From Rhodovulum visakhapatnamense (GTDB lineage Bacteria; Pseudomonadota; Alphaproteobacteria; Rhodobacterales; Rhodobacteraceae): a stretch of DNA of 64,000 nt. The notes below the pieces were generated by a model. That model had not been told where the DNA came from. It made no database searches and was given only the letters and a program-made list of their open reading frames with translations. Made by a program: the position numbers and the translations under genes. Of the stretch, positions 55,585 through 64,000 are shown piece by piece; positions within the stretch are counted from its first letter, which is position 1; the number at the start of each line of letters is the position of its first letter. The DNA is taken from positions 160,995-224,994 of the forward strand of contig NZ_SOEB01000005.1 in NCBI RefSeq assembly GCF_004365965.1. The letters are read 5' to 3'.

Positions 55585-55648
55585 TCTTGGGCTCAATATG
55601 TTGAAATACCAGCAATGTCAAAGAGCATACGGATGAGTGGACCGTCAT
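55585..55648 (-). promoter_or_regulatory. CRISPR leader with pre-crRNA promoter
   Basis: The AT-rich 64 bases between the array and the cas2 stop act as the leader. In transcript sense TTGACA, a 17-base spacer and TATTGA (55593-55621) form a sigma-70-like promoter directed into the array, with transcription expected to begin just before the first repeat. Confidence 0.65.
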
Positions 55649-55942
55649 TCACTTTCGTTTTACGAGCAATAAGCCGTCGGCATCCACGATTGTCTTGGGC
55701 GGTTCGCCGAGGGTCTCTATGCGCAAATTGCCGACCGAGGCCGGATCCCGCCATACCAGTACGAGAGAACCGCGCCGCAGCTGCGACCACCAGTCCTTCA
55801 TTACGGACCAGACCCTCTGCCGGACACCCGCCGACATGTCCGGCGAGACATAGACACCGGGAGCGATTTCCAGCATTACCGACGTCAGGAACCCGCGGTA
55901 GCGCATCTCGACGTCACGGGTCACGATCATGGTCAGCGGCAT
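55649..55942 (-). CDS. cas2: type I-E CRISPR-associated endonuclease Cas2
   Basis: A 97-residue Cas2e. The N-terminal beta strand MIVTRDVEMRYRGFLTSVMLEIAPGVYVSPDM and the segment RRGSLVLVWRDPASVGNLRIETLG are family-typical. It forms the Cas1-Cas2 integrase that adds spacers. It overlaps the cas1 stop by one base and is the last gene before the leader. Confidence 0.95.
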   Translation of the reverse strand: MPLTMIVTRDVEMRYRGFLTSVMLEIAPGVYVSPDMSAGVRQRVWSVMKDWWSQLRRGSLVLVWRDPASVGNLRIETLGEPPKTIVDADGLLLVKRK

Positions 55943-56820
55943 CAGGCCCCGCGCCCTTCGATCAACGCCTTAATCCTTTCGATCATGTCCGGGATGATAC
56001 CATCCCGTCTGAGCGCAGTACCGGTCATGCGACGGGTCACGCGTTCGATGTTTTCGGAAGGACGCTCGGACACTTGTCTGGCGGCCTTGAAGGCGCAGGG
56101 CACGGTGACGCTGTCGCGGTACAGGTCGGCCACATCTAGGACGAAGCTCTGCCCGGGATCCTCGTGGATGAAGCCAAGCTGAGGAATCGTGGCGGTCGCG
56201 CAAACGGCGATGGCTGCAGCAGCCTCGACGGCACTTGCGGCATGGTTCAACGCCTGGTTGGGCAGATCGGATGCCATGGGATTGGCCCGGTCATATCGGC
56301 GCCCCCGCCAGGAAATGCCGATCCTCTGGGCTTGCAGCGCGTAAGTCTCTTTCATTCGTGCGCCCTCGATGCCGCCCAGGACATCCAGGTCGGCATGCGG
56401 CAACACCTCGCCAAGGCGCATCGCGTACATTCGCCGTGCCGTCATCAGGCGGAGATCGTCATCGGCCCAGATCCGGGCCTGAAGCCGCGCAAGGCCGGAA
56501 CGGTCAGGGATCATCGGCGGGGCGGTGTAAAGACGAACGCCGTCCTCGCCGACCGCCGCCAGCGCCGTGCGGGCATGGGCCAGAAGGCGCAGCGCGTCGT
56601 GGCTGACCGTTGATCCCGGGCCGAGCAGGATAATTGACACGCCCTGCAGGGGAATGGCGTAGTCCCCCTCGGAAAGCGCATCGGCCTCGGTCTGCGGTCC
56701 TTGCAGAAAGGCCAGCGTTCCGTCGCGTGCGGTCAATGCGCCGCGCGCCAGGTAAAGACAGCCAGCCCGGTCGGCATGGGGCACCTTGGCGCTGTCCAGC
56801 CCCAGCCGCCCCTTCAGCAT
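55942..56820 (-). CDS. cas1: type I-E CRISPR-associated endonuclease Cas1
   Basis: A 292-residue Cas1e integrase. The metal ligands are intact: Glu in LGGIEGARMKETYAL, His in GFIHEDPG and Asp in LDVADLYRD. The length is close to that of Cas1 in E. coli. It overlaps the end of cas6e by 7 bases. With Cas2 it should still be able to acquire spacers. Confidence 0.97.
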   Translation of the reverse strand: MLKGRLGLDSAKVPHADRAGCLYLARGALTARDGTLAFLQGPQTEADALSEGDYAIPLQGVSIILLGPGSTVSHDALRLLAHARTALAAVGEDGVRLYTAPPMIPDRSGLARLQARIWADDDLRLMTARRMYAMRLGEVLPHADLDVLGGIEGARMKETYALQAQRIGISWRGRRYDRANPMASDLPNQALNHAASAVEAAAAIAVCATATIPQLGFIHEDPGQSFVLDVADLYRDSVTVPCAFKAARQVSERPSENIERVTRRMTGTALRRDGIIPDMIERIKALIEGRGA

Positions 56821-57563
56821 ATGCGCCTTCGCTGTGGCGGGCGCAGCAACAGCATGCCGAATCCATAGGCACGATGACGTCCGACCCCTCTGGCCAGAAG
56901 CCCGGTAAAGGCATCGGGGTCGGTGATGGTCAGGGTGCCATGAAGGGTGGCGTCGGGTCCTTCGATCCGCCGGCCGTTGCGCTGGACGATGCTCCTGCGG
57001 AAAGACGCAAGACGGCTCGTCTCGTGGTCGAGCTCGGCTGTCGGGGCCAGACGTTCGGCCAGCCAGTTCAGATAGACGGCCTCTCGCGTCGAACCGTCAT
57101 CCAGCAGTGCCGCGGCCAGAAAGGCGTCTATCTCGGCCCCCTTGCGGAAACGGACCTTCGCACCGCTCTCGGTCCGTCCATCGCGTGCAGAGGCAAGCCG
57201 GATGACCGGCCTTATCCGCAAATCGAACCCAAGTCTTTGGCCAGCGGTCCAGCTTTCGGCCGCCCGTGGAAGGGATCGCAGGCGATCAAGCTGGACCACT
57301 TCTGCCAGGCCGGGGGTCAGGCTGCCTTTGCCGGTATCGCGCAGCTCGTCGGCGTCGCGCCGGGAATAGGCATAAAGGGTCCCCACCCGGGAGCGCGGCG
57401 CGACCATCAGGCGAAAGGGTTGCAACATGGCCGGTCCGAATGCCTCGCCCAGCACATGGTGCAAGGCCATGCCCTCGTCAGAAACGTCGGAAAGCCCCCG
57501 CTGTCCGGCCCACAGATGCAGGCTTCGCAACTGCATCGGGAGTTCGACAAGGTGGAGGCTCAT
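56814..57563 (-). CDS. cas6e: type I-E crRNA endonuclease Cas6e
   Basis: A 249-residue Cas6e (CasE), which cuts the pre-crRNA at the base of each repeat hairpin and stays bound to the crRNA. The C-terminal glycine-rich RNA-binding segment GVGRHRAYGFGMLLLRP and the N-terminal LHLVELPMQLRSLHLW are family-typical. It overlaps cas5 by 4 bases. Confidence 0.95.
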   Translation of the reverse strand: MSLHLVELPMQLRSLHLWAGQRGLSDVSDEGMALHHVLGEAFGPAMLQPFRLMVAPRSRVGTLYAYSRRDADELRDTGKGSLTPGLAEVVQLDRLRSLPRAAESWTAGQRLGFDLRIRPVIRLASARDGRTESGAKVRFRKGAEIDAFLAAALLDDGSTREAVYLNWLAERLAPTAELDHETSRLASFRRSIVQRNGRRIEGPDATLHGTLTITDPDAFTGLLARGVGRHRAYGFGMLLLRPPQRRRIC

Positions 57564-58249
57564 TCGACGCCTCCCGGGATCTCGCCTTCGATCACGCGCC
57601 GGCTGCCCCCGTGCAGGCCAGAGCGCCAGTTACGCAGATCGGCCAGGTCGAGGATCGAGCCCTCGTCTTCATCTTCGGCGTCGGTCGCGGGCCACAGGGC
57701 GCGGCCCGAAAGTCCAAGGGCGCCGATTGCGGCACGGGGCGTCGGGGCGTTCAGCCACCCCTGAAACAGGCGCACCGATGGAAGACAGGGCCTCCGCCCG
57801 ATGAAGAGCGGCCGCGCGGGCTGATCCAGTGCGCGGGCCAGCGTCCCTATATCCGGCTCGTCTTCAGGTGTCAGGCGCAACACTATCCGGCAATCGTGAT
57901 CGGCCAGATAGTCCCGGCGCCGGCGGTGCGGGCTGTCATAGGTGCCGCCTGCGCGCTCGTCGGGCCGCCCCCGGGTCGTCCAGCCTCGGTCGTTGGCCTT
58001 TAGTTGAACGTTCTGGCTGTCGGTCAGGACCCGGCCCTGCCGGGCGATCAGCGCGCCGAAAACCAGACGGTCCTGTAAAGCCTGGTGTCTTTCGGTTTCT
58101 TCCCGCCGCCAGCCGAGGGCATTGGCAAAAAGCCCCGTCAGCATCGAGGCCGAGGGGAAATCGCGTGAGGGGCCGACATGGTCGATCGCGATCCCGCCAA
58201 AGGCCAGAAGCGGCCCCGTCAGGCGCAGGTGCATCCAGCGATATATCAT
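57560..58249 (-). CDS. cas5: type I-E Cascade subunit Cas5
   Basis: A 229-residue Cas5e (CasD) that caps the 5' handle of the crRNA. Family features near the N-terminus, RLTGPLLAFGGIAIDHVGPSRDFPSASMLTGLFANALGW, are visible. It overlaps cas7 by 4 bases. Confidence 0.95.
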   Translation of the reverse strand: MIYRWMHLRLTGPLLAFGGIAIDHVGPSRDFPSASMLTGLFANALGWRREETERHQALQDRLVFGALIARQGRVLTDSQNVQLKANDRGWTTRGRPDERAGGTYDSPHRRRRDYLADHDCRIVLRLTPEDEPDIGTLARALDQPARPLFIGRRPCLPSVRLFQGWLNAPTPRAAIGALGLSGRALWPATDAEDEDEGSILDLADLRNWRSGLHGGSRRVIEGEIPGGVE

Positions 58250-59382
58250 GCGGTCCGATCCGCGATCCGTGCCGGCAGACCTTGCGCGAAACTGGCCAGA
58301 TCGGCCAGCGTCCCGCGTTCTGCTTCCGGAACATCTGCATTGGCCAGCGACATGATACGACGGGTCTCGCCAGTCGCATAGGCTGCATCGAGCGCGGCGA
58401 GGTGGTTCGAAAGCGCCGCCACTGCCTGCCCTGTTTCTGCGGCGCAGGGGCTGCGGAAGGCCTCGGCGAGGGACCGGGGCTGGCGGTCGCCGGCCTCAAG
58501 CATCAGAAAGGACGCGCGGGAATAGGGAGCGGTCGAGCCCAGCTTGGCGCCCGGCGAGACCTCGGCGATCAGATAGACAAGATTGTGCAGCGCCGCACCG
58601 GCGAGGCGCGCATCGCCGCCCAGGTTGGACAGAAGACCGGGGATATCCACCACCACGTAACCGTAGAAAAGGCCCGAAGTGAGTTCGGTTTCCTGGATCG
58701 TATCCGCGCCCGTGTCCTCTTCGCGGGCCAGATCGTCGGCGGCGATGAAATAGTCGCTTTCGGCCTCTTCGGCATGCACCGTGAAGGCATGCGCGACATG
58801 GACGGGCGCTTCGATATTGGCCTTGGGGTCGGAGGTGACCATCCGCCCGAACAGAGCGCCCGTCAGGCCAGCGGGCAGGCGGGCGTTTTCACTCATGGCC
58901 TTGAAATTCGCCTTGTGGGCCTTGCCCCAGTCATTCGCGATCTCCTTGGCCTTCTGCACGTCGCCAGCTGCGTCCTCCACCAGCCGCTTTGCCTCTGCGG
59001 TCAGGTAGGAGACCTCGACCTCTCCGAGCAGCAGCGTCTGGCGGGATTTCTTGTCGGTGCCCTTGTCGCCATAGACCGCGGTCAGCATGGCCTCGCGGAT
59101 CGGTTCAAGCACCGCCTCTTCCAGCCCCTCGGCCCAAGGGTAAAGAACCTTGTGACCGATGATTTCGCGTGACCGGTAAGCCGGCTCAGCGCCGTCGATC
59201 CGATCGAGGCCATGCGGGTCATCCGCCAGTCGCCAGTGCCGTTTCAGGCATTGCGAACTCACGCGGGTGCGCAGGTGCCCGCCATAGGGCAATCGTTTCG
59301 CCAGCCCGGCGTCGTCACGGTTCAGCAGCGCGGCCGTATAGGGGGCAAGGAAATGGATTTGCAGGAAACGGGGATCAGGCAT
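58246..59382 (-). CDS. cas7: type I-E Cascade backbone subunit Cas7
   Basis: A 378-residue Cas7e (CasC), the repeated backbone protein along the crRNA. N-terminal motif RFLQIHFLAPYTAALLNRDDAG and RTRVSSQCLKRHW match the family. The start MPDPRFLQ was preferred to an in-frame codon 13 residues earlier because it aligns with the E. coli start and GAGTGAAG lies just upstream; it overlaps cas11 by 8 bases. Confidence 0.95.
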   Translation of the reverse strand: MPDPRFLQIHFLAPYTAALLNRDDAGLAKRLPYGGHLRTRVSSQCLKRHWRLADDPHGLDRIDGAEPAYRSREIIGHKVLYPWAEGLEEAVLEPIREAMLTAVYGDKGTDKKSRQTLLLGEVEVSYLTAEAKRLVEDAAGDVQKAKEIANDWGKAHKANFKAMSENARLPAGLTGALFGRMVTSDPKANIEAPVHVAHAFTVHAEEAESDYFIAADDLAREEDTGADTIQETELTSGLFYGYVVVDIPGLLSNLGGDARLAGAALHNLVYLIAEVSPGAKLGSTAPYSRASFLMLEAGDRQPRSLAEAFRSPCAAETGQAVAALSNHLAALDAAYATGETRRIMSLANADVPEAERGTLADLASFAQGLPARIADRTA

Positions 59383-59866
59383 CTTCACTCTTTTCGCTCG
59401 GGGCATGGTCGAGACGTTCATAATAGGTCCTAGCCAGTCGGTTGCGGTCGCACCCGAAGACCAGGCGGGCCAAGTCGACCACGTTCAGTTTCGGGCCCGC
59501 GGACGCGACCATGCGGATCGCGCGTTCCAGCGCCGCATCTCGCGCGGCCCCGCGTGCGGCCAGCAGTCGGGCCAGGCGATGCTCGCTGACCCCTGCAGCC
59601 GCCAGCACGGCGCCGAGAGACTGGTTGCTGTCATGGACGGTCTGCCGCGCGCTGGCTGGCGTCAGGATCGCCACCATCCGTGTAAAGCGCAGCCAGCCGG
59701 TTTCCTGCCAGCGGGGCAGCTTCAACCGTGCCACCTGCCGCCAGAAAACCGGCGCGCCGCCTTCGTCCATCCGCCGGGCCGCGGCCCTTTCGCCGGAATC
59801 GGCTGCGGCCAATGCGGCGGCGATGGCCACCGCGCATCGCGCCAGATCGTCGCTCGGTTCAGGCAT
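59375..59866 (-). CDS. cas11: type I-E Cascade small subunit Cas11 (Cse2)
   Basis: A 163-residue all-alpha Cse2 (CasB). Arg-rich helices with FWRQVARLKLPRWQETGWLRFTRMVAILTP and LARLVFGCDRNRLARTYYERL are characteristic. It binds the crRNA-target hybrid in Cascade. It overlaps both neighbours by 8 bases. Confidence 0.93.
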   Translation of the reverse strand: MPEPSDDLARCAVAIAAALAAADSGERAAARRMDEGGAPVFWRQVARLKLPRWQETGWLRFTRMVAILTPASARQTVHDSNQSLGAVLAAAGVSEHRLARLLAARGAARDAALERAIRMVASAGPKLNVVDLARLVFGCDRNRLARTYYERLDHAPSEKSEDA

Positions 59867-61364
59867 TCATCTCCTCCGCCGCATGGAATTTCCTCATCGC
59901 CCGGAACAGCCCTGTCTCCAAGGCGCGCCTTGCCCGCACCTCGGCCCGTGGCCGCATGAGGCTTGCGCAGGGAATGGCCGGAAGCGCCGCCGCGAATTCG
60001 ACGCGGGCCTGCCTGGCCAGGCTTTCCAGATAGCGCAACCTGGCGCCGCCGATCCCGGCATCGGTGGTCTCTGCCATCCGCGTCCAGAGTTCGGCAAAGA
60101 ACGTCCGGTCCGCCTCGCGCCGCAGCGCCTCGCGCGCGGGTCGCGTGCGGGCGTAGTGGGCCTTGCCCACCTTGTCGCGATCGCCTTCGGCGGCGGCCAG
60201 TGCCAGGCCATTGCGCAGCGCCTGGTCCACGGCGGCGATATCCTCGAGGATTCCCTCGGCCAGGTCGCGCGGACGCGCGCCGAGCATGTGACCGACCATT
60301 GCCTTGGGCACCGGCACGATGCGCGAGCGGAACCCGTCGGTCTTGGAATTGCCCCGCGAGACGGCCTCGGCCACCAGCAACATGGGCGCGGCTTCTTCCT
60401 GCGGGTCCGGCCGGGCGAGCACCGGAACCTGCCACTCCCCGCCATAAATCAGTTCGACCAGCAGCTCGTGGGTCCAGTCGCGCTCGCCCAGGGTCAGGCT
60501 CTTGCTCTCGGTCAGATGGATCGGCGCCCAGGGATCGCCGGTATTTCCGCGGGCCTCCTTCGCGGCGACCCTTGGTCCCTTCGAGGTGCTGCGCTCTGCC
60601 GCCATTCGTCCGTCGTGAAGGGTCAGCCGGATGCGGCGACAGACCTCGATGAACAGCGGGTCGAGCGCGTGAAGATCCAGCGAGCGGCCATCGGGCCAGG
60701 GGTCGAGCCAAAGCAAGGCCTTGCCGACAAGCCCCTCGCGCCCGGCTCGCAGGCGGCGCACATCGCGGGCCCACCAGGCAGACGGGTCGATCTCGGCCGA
60801 CCCTGCCCTGGCCGGGGCCAGGGTCAGCATGGCACGCGACGACGACCCACCGTTCATCCGGGCAATGCCGTAGTTTCCGGCCCCGCCAAACCCCTCCATC
60901 GTCTGCAGGCTGACCAGCGCGAACAGCCAGTCCTGTGGCGCCGCCTCAAAGGCGATTTCGCGCTTCAGGTCGTGGTTGCGCGAGGTGATCAGCATGTCGA
61001 GCGCATCGGGCGTCGCGACGAAGGACCATTTCAGCCCGCCGGGATCGGGCGGCTGCAGAAAGGCGGGGCAACTTCGGTCCCTGCCGACCAGATGCCACGG
61101 AGCGTCATCGGCGAATTCGGGCGTCAGCGCCCGAAATGCTGCACGCCACCTGTCCTCGGTATCCGGTAACGCGCGCTCATCCGATGCATCGAGCGCAAGC
61201 ACTGCGAGTTGTACCAGAAACATGTGCCACGCGGGGCGCTGGTGCGGGCGCAGCGCCGGAAAGCCCGCCACCTCGCCCCGCTCCATCGCCGCCATCAGGC
61301 CCGGCAGGCTGTGCCACGCCCGGTCTGTCCGGATCAGCGGGTCGCGCAAAAGGTCATGCGCCAT
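59859..61364 (-). CDS. cas8e: type I-E Cascade large subunit Cas8e (Cse1)
   Basis: A 501-residue Cse1 (CasA) that recognises the PAM and recruits Cas3. Family segments near the N-terminus (LLRDPLIRT, SLPGLMAAME) and EGFGGAGNYGIARMNGG are visible. The start MAHDLLRD overlaps the cas3 end by 11 bases; ten in-frame codons upstream lie inside cas3 and are not used. Confidence 0.94.
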   Translation of the reverse strand: MAHDLLRDPLIRTDRAWHSLPGLMAAMERGEVAGFPALRPHQRPAWHMFLVQLAVLALDASDERALPDTEDRWRAAFRALTPEFADDAPWHLVGRDRSCPAFLQPPDPGGLKWSFVATPDALDMLITSRNHDLKREIAFEAAPQDWLFALVSLQTMEGFGGAGNYGIARMNGGSSSRAMLTLAPARAGSAEIDPSAWWARDVRRLRAGREGLVGKALLWLDPWPDGRSLDLHALDPLFIEVCRRIRLTLHDGRMAAERSTSKGPRVAAKEARGNTGDPWAPIHLTESKSLTLGERDWTHELLVELIYGGEWQVPVLARPDPQEEAAPMLLVAEAVSRGNSKTDGFRSRIVPVPKAMVGHMLGARPRDLAEGILEDIAAVDQALRNGLALAAAEGDRDKVGKAHYARTRPAREALRREADRTFFAELWTRMAETTDAGIGGARLRYLESLARQARVEFAAALPAIPCASLMRPRAEVRARRALETGLFRAMRKFHAAEEMNA

Positions 61365-63891
61365 GACGGTCCCCCTGGTCCTGCATGAGCCCATAAGATC
61401 CGTAACTCATCGCCCTGTCAGAAACGGTCATCCTCATTGGTGGCCCCGGATCGACCTGCACCTCTTCCTCGCCGGTCAGCCCGCGCGACCAGTGGGCCGG
61501 CAGCGCCAGCCGGGTGATTGGCTGGCCGAAGGCCCCCCGCGTGCCCTCGGGCAGAGTCAGAATGACGCCGTCCTCGCCCAGCCGCGTCCGGATCCTCTCG
61601 TCATCGGGAAAGCTCCGGGGCAGCTGCGCAGTCCGGTCCAGCAGCACCAGACCGGCGGCACTCATTTCCGCAAGCGCCCTGCCGGACACGCGCTGGCGAT
61701 AAGACTGCCAGCCCTGCGCCGTGGCAACGCGGTCGAGCGCATCGGGGTGCGTGGCCGCCTCGACCAGGGCGCGGTTCATCGTCGGGATCTGCCATACCGG
61801 GCGCGCCTCGATTTCGGCCAAAGTTGCGGCAAGGCCCGGAACATCGACATAGATCCCCGACAGGCTGGGCCCGTCCGCATATGCCCCCAAACCGTTTTCC
61901 GCGGTGCGGGTCAGCGGATCGAGCCCGTCAGGCGGGCACATCACAACGGCGCGCGCCGCTTCAAAACCCGATGGCCTGAGCCGACGATGCCGGTGCAGCC
62001 GCCCGATGCGCTGCAGCAGCACGTCCATCGGGCAAAGGTCGGTGATCAGCAGGTCGGCACAAAGGTCGAGCGACTGTTCCAGCGTCTGCGTGCCGATCAC
62101 GATACGCCCGCGCTGAGGGCTGTCCTTGCCGATGGCCTCTTCGACCGCGATGTCCAGCAGCGCGCGATCCTCGACCGCGAAGCGGCTGTGATGGAGGGTC
62201 GGTTGCCCGTCGACGGCCAGCAGCAGGTCAGGGCGAGCGGCATTGCAAGCTGCAAAGGTCTCCTGGGCGCGCATCACCGTATTGCGGATCACCAGAACCC
62301 GCGCCCCCCGGTTCGCGGCTTCGAGAGCCAGGACCGCAGCGGCGTCGCCCGACCAGCCACGATGCACCTCGATATGCACCGCCTTGTCGGCGTCGTTGTC
62401 CGGGGCGACTGGCTGCGGACCGCGGGTGGTCCAGATCGCCGGGTAGGGCCGCGCGATATCGGTGGCAAGGTCGGCCACCGCCTCGTTCAACCACTTGCGC
62501 CGCGCGGCCGCCCCAAGCGTTGCGGACATCAGCATCGCGTGACCGCCCAGCGCAAGATGGCTGCGCACCATCGCAAGCTGCACCTCGGTCATGTAGGCAT
62601 CCGACGCATGTACTTCGTCGATCACCACAAGCGCCCGGGACAGCGCGCTGCCGCGCAGATGCGCATATTTCGCCCGCAAGCCCCCGAGGGCCACCTGATC
62701 GACCGTCCCCACGGCCACTTGCGCTGCGAGGAATCGCGCAGCATGTTCGGCCGCCCAACGCGCGGGCCGGGCTGTGGTGTCGTCCCAAAGCACTGCGAAA
62801 CCGGGCAGGGGCCTGCCTGCGGCCTCGCCCGACAGAAGCTGCCCCGGAACCGCCAGAATGGCCTCGGGGGTGGGGTCGAACATGCGTTGGAGCGCCGCAT
62901 TTACCCTTCGCTGCAGTTGCCGCGCCGCTGCCCGCGTCGGCACGGCGAAGTAAAGCGCGTCGACCTCTCCGGCGGCCACCAGAGTGGCAAAGCGCCAAAG
63001 CGCGGCCTCGGTCTTACCCGATCCTGTCTCTGCCTCCAGCAAGACGAGGCGCTCGTTGACGGGCAAGTCTCCGACGGCCTCTTGCGCAGGGCGCGGCGAT
63101 GGGTAGTCCGAAATCAAAGCCCAGCCGGGAGCGGCGCGCAGGTGCAAGCTGCCCTCGGCAAGCCCAATATCGGCCACCCGCTCGTTGGCGCGATCGCGCG
63201 CGGTTTCCCAATAGTCTGAACGGAAGCTGCCTTCAAATGGGAACGCTTTTCGGTCAGATCCAATCCAGTCCGCCAACGTGAGAAGGCCGCAGAAGAAATG
63301 CAAAAGTGCCGGTTTGGGGCTCGGCGCCGATGAACGTCCGATCTCGGGAAACCAATCCAGAAGCGCGCGGCCCATGACGGTCTCTTGAGCCCGCCAATCG
63401 TAGCCTGCAATCCGCCCCGGAGGGAACGCCGCTGCGGCTTTTCCAGGACTGGGCTCAGGCACCGGTCGCCCATGATGAGCGAAAAGCGCGAAAAACCAGT
63501 CTGTTAGGCCCGGCGCGCTTGGCCAGTGCAGTATCTGTGCGGCAGCGCCACAGAGAGATTCCGGCGATCCCTGCGTGAGCCAATACCAGCCGCACTCCAG
63601 ATGACCTTGCGGGGCAATGTCGTACCCGGCCCCCACCGGCCATCCCTTTGCCTGAAATCCCGGCGCCAGCTTGCCGATGTCATGAAGGAAGACCAACGCC
63701 GCAATGCAGCGCACTTGTTCTTCGGTCAGGGCCTGCCCGTGTGCGGCATTCGCCCGTGCCCGGAATTTTGGTTGTTCAATCAGGCTCAAGAAAACTGCGG
63801 CGACATCGGCTGAATGATGGGCCAGATGATGAAATTCACCTGTTGCTCTGTCGAACTTTCCCCAAGCGTCTGCCGAAATTTCCGCAAGCAT
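61354..63891 (-). CDS. cas3: type I-E CRISPR-associated helicase-nuclease Cas3
   Basis: An 845-residue Cas3. N-terminal HD nuclease motifs HHSADVAAVF and FLHDIGKLAPGFQAKG, then the helicase with Walker A LEAETGSGKTEAA, DEVH box VIDEVHAS and SATLG, and the C-terminal helicase half with GTQTLEQSLDLCADLL and a final wing domain. All catalytic motifs are intact. It is the first gene of the cas operon. Only about 20 bases separate its start from an insertion-sequence transposase gene, so its native promoter may be lost or replaced. Confidence 0.96.
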   Translation of the reverse strand: MLAEISADAWGKFDRATGEFHHLAHHSADVAAVFLSLIEQPKFRARANAAHGQALTEEQVRCIAALVFLHDIGKLAPGFQAKGWPVGAGYDIAPQGHLECGWYWLTQGSPESLCGAAAQILHWPSAPGLTDWFFALFAHHGRPVPEPSPGKAAAAFPPGRIAGYDWRAQETVMGRALLDWFPEIGRSSAPSPKPALLHFFCGLLTLADWIGSDRKAFPFEGSFRSDYWETARDRANERVADIGLAEGSLHLRAAPGWALISDYPSPRPAQEAVGDLPVNERLVLLEAETGSGKTEAALWRFATLVAAGEVDALYFAVPTRAAARQLQRRVNAALQRMFDPTPEAILAVPGQLLSGEAAGRPLPGFAVLWDDTTARPARWAAEHAARFLAAQVAVGTVDQVALGGLRAKYAHLRGSALSRALVVIDEVHASDAYMTEVQLAMVRSHLALGGHAMLMSATLGAAARRKWLNEAVADLATDIARPYPAIWTTRGPQPVAPDNDADKAVHIEVHRGWSGDAAAVLALEAANRGARVLVIRNTVMRAQETFAACNAARPDLLLAVDGQPTLHHSRFAVEDRALLDIAVEEAIGKDSPQRGRIVIGTQTLEQSLDLCADLLITDLCPMDVLLQRIGRLHRHRRLRPSGFEAARAVVMCPPDGLDPLTRTAENGLGAYADGPSLSGIYVDVPGLAATLAEIEARPVWQIPTMNRALVEAATHPDALDRVATAQGWQSYRQRVSGRALAEMSAAGLVLLDRTAQLPRSFPDDERIRTRLGEDGVILTLPEGTRGAFGQPITRLALPAHWSRGLTGEEEVQVDPGPPMRMTVSDRAMSYGSYGLMQDQGDRHGA

Positions 63892-63911
63892 CTCCGAACA
63901 CCAAACCTAGG

Positions 63912-64000
63912 TCATGTTGACAAATGGCGGACCCAGAGACGGATCGACGTGATGTCAATGAAGCCGAGGAAGCTCTCAGCGGTCTTGTCGTAGCGGGTCG
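63912..64000 (-). CDS. transposase C-terminus, IS5-like (partial, runs off the window)
   Basis: The minus-strand frame reads RYDKTAESFLGFIDITSIR then LWVRHLST and a stop, the conserved C-terminal end of many IS5-family transposases of alphaproteobacteria. Only the last 29 codons are inside the window. The stop lies 20 bases from the cas3 start, so the element end is directly upstream of cas3. Confidence 0.8.
   Translation of the reverse strand, partial: TRYDKTAESFLGFIDITSIRLWVRHLST

Overview
The window is GC-rich, with dense genes separated by short intergenic gaps. It contains two DUF1127 proteins, and its uptake-hydrogenase cluster has the gene order known from Rhodobacter capsulatus. This points to an alphaproteobacterium of the Rhodobacterales, probably a purple non-sulfur type such as Rhodobacter or Rhodovulum. 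No rRNA or photosynthesis gene is present to narrow this further.

Region 1 (1-13.5 kb) is chromosomal housekeeping: an alpha/beta hydrolase, a PLP aminotransferase, a permease with TrkA_C-type domains, a YmdB-type phosphoesterase, 5-formyl-THF cyclo-ligase, MgtE, an 8-oxoguanine-deaminase-like enzyme, a HisN-type phosphatase, an XRE regulator, a quinone oxidoreductase, a LysR regulator, a DUF1127 protein and a Bax-inhibitor-1 protein.

Region 2 (13.5-33.2 kb, all on the minus strand) is a complete [NiFe] uptake-hydrogenase locus. Read in the direction of transcription it is hupT-hupU-hupV-hypF, a regulatory gap of about 220 bp, hupS-hupL-hupE-hupC, a 178-bp gap with a strong hairpin, then hupD-F-G-H-J-K-hypA-hypB-hupR-hypC-D-E. 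HupUV (H2 sensor), HupT (kinase) and HupR (response regulator) should control hupSL. HypA-F and HupD/F/G/H/J/K build the metal centres and process the subunits. HupE probably brings in nickel. Most genes overlap by 1-8 bases, so translation is probably coupled.

Region 3 (33.3-40 kb) is a nucleoside/nucleobase uptake and salvage operon (BMP-type binding protein, ATPase, two permeases, cytosine-deaminase-like amidohydrolase) preceded by a xylose-dehydrogenase-like SDR gene. Region 4 (40.3-48.3 kb) has a second DUF1127 gene, tRNA-Gly(UCC), a small XRE protein, a two-component system and an OFA-type MFS transporter with a near-canonical sigma-54 promoter. It ends with a HutW-type radical SAM heme-utilization enzyme.

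Region 5 (48.4-55.4 kb) is accessory DNA: a decayed IS3/IS407-type element, a three-gene surface-glycan cassette (CmcI-like methyltransferase, formyltransferase, GT2 glycosyltransferase), a Tat-exported tyrosinase with a small secreted partner, and fragments of a PhoX phosphatase gene and a UvrD-type helicase gene. Region 6 (55.4-63.9 kb) is a complete type I-E CRISPR-Cas system (cas3-8e-11-7-5-6e-1-2) with a short array of four repeats and three spacers. A second insertion-sequence transposase runs off the right edge about 20 bp upstream of cas3.

No clearly undescribed system stands out. The best leads are the unusual GAFPGA loop of a sigma-54-type regulator next to a near-canonical -24/-12 promoter, the IS-abutted cas operon with its tiny array, the formyltransferase glycan cassette, and hupE placed inside the structural hydrogenase operon.
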